Positions 45,782 to 52,016 of a DNA stretch of 52,016 bases are shown piece after piece; within the stretch, counting starts at the first letter, position 1, and every line of letters begins with the position of its first letter. A program made the translations under genes and the position numbers. The stretch is from Pseudomonadota bacterium (GTDB lineage Bacteria > Pseudomonadota > Gammaproteobacteria > Burkholderiales > Burkholderiaceae_C): assembly GCA_021808525.1 (NCBI GenBank), contig JAKBBK010000013.1, positions 1 to 52,016 of the forward strand, given 5' to 3'. Below the pieces are notes generated by a model. The model made no database searches. It had not been told where the DNA came from and was given only the letters and a program-made list of their open reading frames with translations.

Positions 45782-47278
45782 ATGCTCCGTTCGTCCGTTC
45801 CCTCGCGCGCCGGCTGGTCTCTTCTGGCCGCCGCGCTGCTTGCAGGCTGCACCACGGTCGGACCGGATTTCAAGAATCCGGCGCCGCCCAAGGTGGCAGG
45901 TTACACCGCCGGCGCGCTGCCCACGGCGACGGCCTCGGCACCGGGCACGCTGGGCGGGGCGCAGCATTTCGCGGGCTCGACGGCGGTGTCCGGACAATGG
46001 TGGACCGCCTTCGGCTCGCCCCGGCTGGACGGGCTGATCCAGCAGGCCTTGGCCAACAGCCCCACCCTGCAGGCCGCGCAGGCCACGCTGCGCCAGGCGC
46101 AGGAAACCTACCGCGCCCAGGCGGGCTCGACGCTGTACCCCACGGTCAGCGCCAAGCTGGGCGCCAGCCGCAACGAGGTCAACTCCGCCCAGCTCGGCCA
46201 GAGCGGCAGCACGCAGCGTATCTACAACCTGTACAACGCGGGGATCGGGGTCAATTACAACCTGGACCTGTTCGGGGGGAACCGGCGCGCCCTGGAGGCG
46301 CTGGCCGCGCAGGCTGACTACCAGTCCTACCAGCTCGCGGGGGCCCGCCTGACCCTGGCGGCCAATGTGGTGACCACCGCCTTCGCGCAGGCCCAGCTGG
46401 GCGCGCAGATCCAGGCCACCGAGGCCATCGCCAAGGCCCAGTCCGACGAGCTCGGCATCACGCGCAAGCGCCTGGAGCTGGGCGCCGCCTCGAAGGTGGA
46501 GGTGCTGAGCCTGCAGACCCAGTACGAGCAGACCCTGGCCAGCCTGCCGCCGCTGCGCAACAAGCTGCAGCAGGCCGACCACCTGCTGGCCGCCCTGCTG
46601 GGCGAGGCGCCGGGCCAGGCCCGCATTCCCCGCTTCGAGCTCTCGGATTTCCGGCTGCCGGCCGAGCTGCCCATGGTGGTGCCCTCCGAGCTGGTGCGCC
46701 AGCGCCCGGACGTGCAGGCCTCCACGGCGCTGTTGCACGCGGCCACCGCGCAATATGGCGTGGCGGTGTCCAATCTGTACCCGCAGATCAATCTCAGCGC
46801 CACCCTGGGCACGCAGGCCCTGACCACTGGCGCGCTGTTCGGGCCCGGCTCGATGGTGTGGAACCTGGCGGGCGCGCTGGCGCAGCCCCTGTTCAACGCC
46901 GGCCTGCACGCCGGCGCCAGCGCCGCCGAGGCCAATCTGCAGGCCGCCGGCGCCAACTATCGCGCCACCGTGCTGCAGGCGCTGCGCAACGTGGCCGACG
47001 CGCTGCGCCAGCTGGACAACGACGCGCAGACCCTGCAGGCGCAGACCGCCGCCGACGACGCCGCGCAACAGTCGCTCCAGCTGGTGCAGCAGCAGTACAG
47101 CCTGGGCGCGGCCAGTTACCTGCAATTGCTCACCGCGCAGCAACAGGCGCAGAGCGCGCGCATCCAGCTGCTGTCCGCGCAGGCCGCGCGCCTGTCGGAC
47201 ACCGCCGCGCTGTACCAGGCCATGGGCGGCGGCGCGCTGGGCCCCGCGCAAGCCAAGGGGAAGGCGACGGCTTCCTGA
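45782..47278 (+). CDS. RND efflux outer-membrane lipoprotein (OprM/NodT family)
   Basis: TolC-like exit duct of a tripartite pump. The 498-aa protein has lipobox LLAGC with Cys23 and the family opening CTTVGPDFKNP. It contains the two OEP repeats, the first with QALANSPTLQAAQATLRQA, the second with LVRQRPDVQASTALLHAATAQYGVA, and QQQYSLGAASYLQLLTAQQ near the end. Start ATG 45782 was chosen for the signal peptide. It heads the operon; the adaptor follows after 120 bases. OpmD of the MexGHI system is the closest type by general look. Confidence 0.93.
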   Translation: MLRSSVPSRAGWSLLAAALLAGCTTVGPDFKNPAPPKVAGYTAGALPTATASAPGTLGGAQHFAGSTAVSGQWWTAFGSPRLDGLIQQALANSPTLQAAQATLRQAQETYRAQAGSTLYPTVSAKLGASRNEVNSAQLGQSGSTQRIYNLYNAGIGVNYNLDLFGGNRRALEALAAQADYQSYQLAGARLTLAANVVTTAFAQAQLGAQIQATEAIAKAQSDELGITRKRLELGAASKVEVLSLQTQYEQTLASLPPLRNKLQQADHLLAALLGEAPGQARIPRFELSDFRLPAELPMVVPSELVRQRPDVQASTALLHAATAQYGVAVSNLYPQINLSATLGTQALTTGALFGPGSMVWNLAGALAQPLFNAGLHAGASAAEANLQAAGANYRATVLQALRNVADALRQLDNDAQTLQAQTAADDAAQQSLQLVQQQYSLGAASYLQLLTAQQQAQSARIQLLSAQAARLSDTAALYQAMGGGALGPAQAKGKATAS

Positions 47279-47398
47279 GCCGCTTGTCCCTTCGTAGCCG
47301 CAAGTTCCGAGCACGGGCGCGCAGGCGCCCGAGAACCCAGACCTGCGCCGCCCCGGCGGCGTGGATTCGATGATTGGCAGCACAAGACGCATACGCAC

Positions 47399-48547
47399 AT
47401 GTCGACGACAGGACGCACCACCCTACGCATGATCATCATGCTGGTCATCGCCGCCGTGATCATTGGAGCCGTGACCTGGTTTCACGTCTTCAAGGGACAC
47501 ATGATCGCCAAGTACATGAAGGCGATGTCCAGCCCCCCGCAGACCGTGTCCACGGCGGTGGCCAGGCTGGAGACCTGGCAGCCCACGGTGGAGGCGCTGG
47601 GCACGCTGCGCGCGAGCCAGCAGGCCAGCCTGAGCACCCCGGTGGGCGCGCTGGTCACGGCCATCCGCTTCGACTCCGGCGAGCATGTGCGCGCGGGCCA
47701 GGACCTGGTCGAGCTCGACCCCGCGCCGCTGCGCGCGCAACTGCAGCAACTGCAGGCGCAGGAGCACCTGGCGCAGCTCAACCTGCAACGTGACCAGGCC
47801 CAGCTCAAGGTGCAGGCCATCAGCCAGGCCGTGGTGGACACCGACGAGGCCACGCTGCGCGCCGACCAGGCCGGCATCGCCGCGCAAAAGGCCCTGCTCG
47901 CCCAGCACATCATCTCGGCGCCCTTCGCGGGGCGCCTGGGCCTGCGCCAGGTCGACCTGGGCCAGTACCTCGCCCCCGGCGGCGTGGCGGTGACCCTGCA
48001 GAAGCTCAATCCCATGCAGATCGACTTCAACGTGCCGCAGAACCAGATCGAGCTGATCCACGTGGGCATGAAGGCCGAGCTGAGCACCAATGCGGTGCCG
48101 GGCAAGACCTTCCCCGCCAAGGTGATCGCCATCGAACCCCAGGTGGACACCGCCACGCGCAACCTGACGGTGCGCGCCGAAGTGCCCAACCCCGGAGAGA
48201 AGCTGCTGCCCGGCGTGTTCGCCAGCATCCGCCTGGATCGTTCCCAGCCCCAGCAGTACCTGACCCTGCCCAACGCCGCGGTGATCTACAACCCCTATGG
48301 CGAGACGGTCTACGTGGTCAAGGATGAAGGCAAGGGCCCGAACGGCAAGCCGCGCCTGGTGGCCGAGCAGCGCTTCATCACCACCGGCGCCCAGCGCGGC
48401 GACCAGGTGGCCATCGTCAAGGGCCTGAAGCCTGGCGACACCGTGGTCACCTCCGGCCAGCTCAAGCTGCGCAACGGCACGCCGCTGCTGATCAACAACA
48501 GCGTCGAGCCCAGCGACAGCCCGGACCCGACCGTTCCCGATTCCTGA
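47399..48547 (+). CDS. RND efflux periplasmic adaptor
   Basis: Membrane-fusion protein (382 aa) linking the inner and outer pump parts. One N-terminal hydrophobic segment (residues 9-27) anchors it; there is no lipobox. The barrel-sandwich/hairpin part shows VTAIRFDSGEHVRAGQDLVELDPAPL and ISAPFAGRLGLRQVDLGQYL, followed by the beta-barrel domain KTFPAKVIAIEPQVDTATRNLTVRAEV. It resembles MexH-type adaptors. The RND gene starts 19 bases after its stop. Confidence 0.94.
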   Translation: MSTTGRTTLRMIIMLVIAAVIIGAVTWFHVFKGHMIAKYMKAMSSPPQTVSTAVARLETWQPTVEALGTLRASQQASLSTPVGALVTAIRFDSGEHVRAGQDLVELDPAPLRAQLQQLQAQEHLAQLNLQRDQAQLKVQAISQAVVDTDEATLRADQAGIAAQKALLAQHIISAPFAGRLGLRQVDLGQYLAPGGVAVTLQKLNPMQIDFNVPQNQIELIHVGMKAELSTNAVPGKTFPAKVIAIEPQVDTATRNLTVRAEVPNPGEKLLPGVFASIRLDRSQPQQYLTLPNAAVIYNPYGETVYVVKDEGKGPNGKPRLVAEQRFITTGAQRGDQVAIVKGLKPGDTVVTSGQLKLRNGTPLLINNSVEPSDSPDPTVPDS

Positions 48548-48566
48548 TCCGCCCCAGGACCCAGGC

Positions 48567-51500
48567 ATGAGCATGAACAAGAAATTCACCGACATCTTCA
48601 TCGAGCGCCCGGTGCTGGCCACCGTGGTCAGCCTGGTGATCCTGGTGCTCGGCTTGCGCTCGGCAGGGCTGCTGCCGGTGCTGCAATACCCGTACACCGA
48701 GAACGCGGTGGTGACCGTCACCACCGCCTATCCGGGCGCCGACGCGGCCACGGTGGCGTCCTTCATCACGACGCCGCTGGAGAACTCGATCGCGCAGGCC
48801 AACGGCATCGACTACATGACCTCCACCAGCGTGCAGGGGGTCAGCACCATCACGATCAACCTGCGCCTGAACTACGACCCCGACAAGGCGCTGACCGAGA
48901 TCAACACCAAGGTCAACGCCGTGCTCAACCAGTTGCCGGCGCAGTCGCAGACGCCGACGCTGCAGGTGTCCATCGGCCAGACCATCGACGCGATGTACAT
49001 CGGGTTCTACAGCTCGGTGCTGCAGCCCAACCAGATCACCGACTACCTCACCCGCTCGGTGCAGCCCAAGCTGCAGGCGATCTCCGGGGTGCAGACGGCC
49101 GAGATGATCGGCGCGAAGAACTTCGCGCTGCGCGCCTGGCTGAACCCGAAGGAGCTGGCCGCCTACGGCCTGACCGCCGCCGACGTGTACTCGGCGCTGG
49201 CCAGCAACAACTACATCACCGCGGCCGGCCACACCAAGGGCCAGATGGTGCAGATCAACCTGGCGGCCAACACCAACGTCACCTCGCTGAGCCAGTTCCG
49301 CAGGCTGGTCATCAAGTCGGTGGGCGGCAAGGTGGTGCGCCTGGAGGACGTGGCGCGCGTGAGCCTGGGCTCGGAGGACTACGACACCACGGTGGCCTTC
49401 GACGGCAAGGCCTCGGTGTTCATCGGCATCCAGGTCGCGCCGGGCGCCAACCTGCTCGACGTGGTCAAGCGGGTGCGCGCGGCCTTCCCCGCCATCCAGG
49501 CCCAGCTGCCCGAGGGCATGACGGGCAAGATCGTGTATGACTCGACCAAGTTCGTGGACGCGTCGATCAACGACGTGATCCAGACCCTGATCGAGGCCGT
49601 GCTGATCGTGGCGGCGGTGGTGTTCGTGTTCCTCGGCTCGCTGCGCTCGGTGGTGGTGCCCCTGGTGGCCATCCCCCTGTCCATCATCGGCACCTTCACG
49701 GTGATGCTGGCGCTGGGCTACTCGATCAACCTGCTCACCCTGCTGGCCATCGTGCTGGCCATCGGGCTGGTGGTCGACGACGCCATCATCATCGTGGAGA
49801 ACATCAGTCGCCACCTCGAGGAGGGCATGGGGCGAAGGGACGCGGCCATCCGCGCCGCGCGCGAACTCGCCAACCCGATCCTGGCCATGGCCGTGGTGCT
49901 GGTGGCGGTGTACGTGCCCATCGGCTTCATGAGCGGCCTGACCGGCGCGCTGTTCACCGAGTTCGCCTTCTCCCTGGTGGGCACGGTGATCATCTCGGCC
50001 ATCATCGCGCTGACCCTCTCGCCGATGATGTGCTCGCACCTGCTCAAGGCGCCGGACCCGCAGAGCCGCAACTGGCAGGACCGGCTGGTGCTGTTCCTGG
50101 ACCGAAGCTTCGAGCGCCTGCATGGCCGCTACGAGCGCACCCTGCACGGCTCGCTGAACTACCTGCCGGTGACCGCCGTGTTCGGCATCATCGTGCTGGG
50201 GTCGATCTACTTCCTGTACAGCAGTTCCACCTCGGAGCTGGCGCCGCAGGAAGACCAGGGGGTGCTGATCTCCCTGGCCTTCACCAACCCCTCGGCCACG
50301 CCGGAGCAGCGCGCGCAGGTCGTGCGGCAGATCTACGACGTCTACAAGGGCTACCCCGAGACCGACCATGTGTTCCAGATCAACTCGCCCACGCAGGTGA
50401 TCGGGGGCATGGTGCTCAAGCCCTGGGACGAGCGCAAGCTGACCACCAACCAGCTGCAGCCGCAGCTGCAGCAAAAGCTCGCCCATATCGCGGGCGCGCA
50501 GGTGGCGGTGTTCCAGCCGCCGTCGCTGCCGGGCGCGCGCGGGCTGCCGGTGCAGTTCGTGCTCACCACCAGCGACCCGGTGGGGCGCCTGTACACGGTG
50601 TCGCAGCAGTTCCTGCACGCGGCGCTGAAGACGGGCGACTTCATCTTCATGCAGTCCGACCTGCGCATCGATCTGCCGCAGACCACCATCCTCGTGGATC
50701 GCAACATGGCCGCGCAGCTGGGCCTGAGCATGCAGCAGATCGGCTCGGCGCTGTCGGCCATGCTGGGTGGCGGCTACGTCAACTTCTTCAACCTCGACGG
50801 GCGCTCCTACAAGGTGATCCCGCAGGTGCAGCGGCGCTTCCGCCTGACCACCGAGCAGTTGCTGAACTACCAGATCCGGGCCAGCAACGGCGCGATGGTT
50901 CCGCTGTCCACCGTGGTGCACCTGAAGACCTCGGCGCAGCCGGAGACCATCAACCACTTCCAGCAGGCCAACTCGGCCACGATGAACGCGGTGCCGGTGC
51001 CCTTCGTGTCCCAGGGCAAGGCGCTGCAGGACCTGAAGGAACTGGCGCAGCGCACGCTGCCGACGGGCTACAGCTTCGATTTCGCCGGCCCCTCGCGGCA
51101 GTATGAGCAGGAGTCCGGCGGGCTGCTGCTGACCTTCGGCTTCGCGCTGGTGATCATTTTCCTGGCCCTGGCGGCCCAGTTCGAGAGCTTCCGCGACCCG
51201 ATCATCATCCTGGTGTCGGTGCCGATGGCCATCTCGGGCGCGCTGCTGTTCATCAACCTGGGCATCGGGGGGGCCACGCTGAACATCTACAGCGAGGTCG
51301 GGCTGGTGACCCTGATCGGCCTGGTGTCCAAGCACGGCATCCTGATCGTGGAGTTCGCCAACAACCTGCAGCGCGAGGGTCGCAGCAAGCGCGAGGCCAT
51401 CGAGCACGCCGCCGGCATGCGCCTGCGCCCGATCCTGATGACCACCGCGGCCATGGTGCTGGGCGTGGTGCCGCTGATCACCGCCACCGGCGCGGGAGCC

Positions 51501-51692
51501 GCCAGCCGCTTCAACATGGGCCTGGTGATCGCCTCGGGCCTGTCCATCGGCACGCTGTTCACGCTGTTCGTGGTGCCGGCGGTGTACATGATGCTGGCCG
51601 CCGACCACAGCCACGAGGCACGCGCCCAGGCGCTGCGCGAGGCCGAGGAAGCCGAGCGGGCGATGCGTCACGAGGGACCGCACGGCGCCTGA
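48567..51692 (+). CDS. RND multidrug efflux permease (HAE1 family, MexI-like)
   Basis: Proton-driven inner-membrane pump subunit of 1041 aa, the AcrB/MexB family length. It starts MSMNKKFTDIFIERPVLATVV. The proton-relay aspartates are in LVVDDAIIIVEN (about residue 405), followed by the EGMGRRDAAIRAARELANPI loop. The second half repeats the fold, with GLVSKHGILIVEFANNLQREG. All parts needed for a working pump are encoded together (outer-membrane channel, adaptor, permease). The drug or metabolite range is unknown. A strong terminator follows. Confidence 0.95.
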   Translation: MSMNKKFTDIFIERPVLATVVSLVILVLGLRSAGLLPVLQYPYTENAVVTVTTAYPGADAATVASFITTPLENSIAQANGIDYMTSTSVQGVSTITINLRLNYDPDKALTEINTKVNAVLNQLPAQSQTPTLQVSIGQTIDAMYIGFYSSVLQPNQITDYLTRSVQPKLQAISGVQTAEMIGAKNFALRAWLNPKELAAYGLTAADVYSALASNNYITAAGHTKGQMVQINLAANTNVTSLSQFRRLVIKSVGGKVVRLEDVARVSLGSEDYDTTVAFDGKASVFIGIQVAPGANLLDVVKRVRAAFPAIQAQLPEGMTGKIVYDSTKFVDASINDVIQTLIEAVLIVAAVVFVFLGSLRSVVVPLVAIPLSIIGTFTVMLALGYSINLLTLLAIVLAIGLVVDDAIIIVENISRHLEEGMGRRDAAIRAARELANPILAMAVVLVAVYVPIGFMSGLTGALFTEFAFSLVGTVIISAIIALTLSPMMCSHLLKAPDPQSRNWQDRLVLFLDRSFERLHGRYERTLHGSLNYLPVTAVFGIIVLGSIYFLYSSSTSELAPQEDQGVLISLAFTNPSATPEQRAQVVRQIYDVYKGYPETDHVFQINSPTQVIGGMVLKPWDERKLTTNQLQPQLQQKLAHIAGAQVAVFQPPSLPGARGLPVQFVLTTSDPVGRLYTVSQQFLHAALKTGDFIFMQSDLRIDLPQTTILVDRNMAAQLGLSMQQIGSALSAMLGGGYVNFFNLDGRSYKVIPQVQRRFRLTTEQLLNYQIRASNGAMVPLSTVVHLKTSAQPETINHFQQANSATMNAVPVPFVSQGKALQDLKELAQRTLPTGYSFDFAGPSRQYEQESGGLLLTFGFALVIIFLALAAQFESFRDPIIILVSVPMAISGALLFINLGIGGATLNIYSEVGLVTLIGLVSKHGILIVEFANNLQREGRSKREAIEHAAGMRLRPILMTTAAMVLGVVPLITATGAGAASRFNMGLVIASGLSIGTLFTLFVVPAVYMMLAADHSHEARAQALREAEEAERAMRHEGPHGA

Positions 51693-51715
51693 GACCCAGG
51701 CGAGGCGGAATCCAA

Positions 51716-51743
51716 GGGCGGCCCGATGGGCCGCCCTCTTTTT
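51716..51743 (+). terminator. Intrinsic terminator of the RND operon
   Basis: GGGCGGCCC-gat-GGGCCGCCC forms a perfect 9-bp stem with a three-base loop, followed by TCTTTTT. It lies 23 bases after the permease stop and only serves the plus strand; the minus strand has no T-tract here. Confidence 0.87.
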
Positions 51744-51759
51744 GCGCCGAAGGGTCTCC

Positions 51760-52016
51760 TCAGACCAGCCGGTCGGCGGCGCGTTGCACGGCCTGCAGGC
51801 GCCGGCCGCTGCGCGCTTCCCAGTCGGCCGCCTGGTCCTCGCCCACCGGGCCGACCTGGAAATAGCGCGCCTGCGGGTGCGCGAAATAGAAGCCGCTGAC
51901 GCTGGCCGCCGGCAGCATGGCCCAGCTCTCGCTCAGGGACATGCCCAGCTGCTGCGCGCCCAGCACCGCGAACAGCTCCTCCTTCACCGAGTGCTCGGGG
52001 CAGGCCGGGTAGCCCG
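51760..52016 (-). CDS. metH: Cobalamin-dependent methionine synthase, C-terminal end (rest outside window)
   Basis: About 85 C-terminal residues of the activation (SAM-binding) domain of MetH. GYPACPEHS, the stretch that binds SAM in this domain, is encoded at 51988-52014. It is followed by LGMSLSESWAMLPAASVSGFYF and ARYFQVGPVGEDQAADW, standard end sequences of the enzyme. The gene runs leftward and its 5' end is beyond the window. MetH methylates homocysteine, the product of the nearby metY. Confidence 0.93.
   Translation of the reverse strand, partial: GYPACPEHSVKEELFAVLGAQQLGMSLSESWAMLPAASVSGFYFAHPQARYFQVGPVGEDQAADWEARSGRRLQAVQRAADRLV

Noticed and set aside
48492-51683. Open frame of 1063 codons on the minus strand opposite the RND permease
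   Set aside because: Mirror frame of a certain gene; composition is typical antisense (Asp/His/Gln/Arg) and it has no ribosome-binding site.

Overview
The window is high-GC DNA from a betaproteobacterium, most likely a Burkholderiales chemolithoautotroph. The grounds are the leuS-lptE-holA order, a ferrooxidans-type GshA next to GshB, a beta-barrel porin-glnK-amt cluster with an Ala/Pro-rich Amt extension, a YhdP/TIGR02099-type giant protein, and a CbbR-controlled Calvin-cycle gene cluster. I cannot fix the genus from sequence alone. No tRNA, rRNA, insertion sequence, prophage or CRISPR array was seen. Most of the window reads as core chromosome; the only accessory-looking piece is a small toxin-antitoxin pair near 43 kb.

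Layout. 1-2.5 kb (+): 3' end of leuS, then lptE and holA. 2.5-11.7 kb (-): an eight-gene Calvin/pentose-phosphate block read fbp-prk-tkt-cbbZ-gap-pgk-cbbA-cbbY, faced by a divergent LysR gene (cbbR) across a 355-bp control region full of inverted repeats. RuBisCO is not in the window. 13-17.5 kb (-): rsmE, transaldolase, glnE. 17.7-22.8 kb (+): a 1402-aa AsmA/YhdP-like protein and a nitrilase-family amidase. 22.8-31 kb: an OmpA-like lipoprotein, a ferritin-like diiron protein, a permease-ATPase-glycosyltransferase operon with no substrate-binding protein, and a CDF metal exporter. 30-37.3 kb: a YbhB-family protein, a small membrane protein coupled to a glycerophosphodiesterase, an MTA/SAH nucleosidase, an RlmL-like rRNA methyltransferase, an orphan periplasmic binding-type protein, gshB and gshA. 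37.5-40.5 kb (-): porin-glnK-amt behind a convincing sigma-54 promoter with an NtrC-like upstream site. 40.9-42.8 kb (+): ubiK and comM/yifB. 42.9-43.5 kb (-): a ParE/RelE-like toxin and an antitoxin that lacks its N-terminal DNA-binding part. 43.5-51.7 kb: metY behind an AraC-type regulator (-), and divergently a complete tripartite RND efflux operon ending in a strong intrinsic terminator. The window closes in the 3' end of metH (-).

How the parts work together. The cbb block supplies every step from 3-phosphoglycerate back to ribulose-1,5-bisphosphate except triosephosphate isomerase, the pentose isomerase/epimerase and RuBisCO itself, plus phosphoglycolate salvage (CbbZ). Transaldolase lies just beyond cbbR-rsmE. 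The amt-glnK block with its sigma-54 control and glnE (adenylylation of glutamine synthetase) are parts of the nitrogen circuit. metY, metH, the MTA/SAH nucleosidase and gshAB are sulfur-amino-acid, methyl-cycle and thiol functions.

The most interesting leads are the sigma-54/NtrC architecture that puts an outer-membrane porin first in the ammonium operon, the SBP-less NitT/TauT-type transporter translationally coupled to a MGDG-synthase-like glycosyltransferase, and the apparently beheaded antitoxin. All functional statements come from reading translated sequence and motifs; no database search was run.
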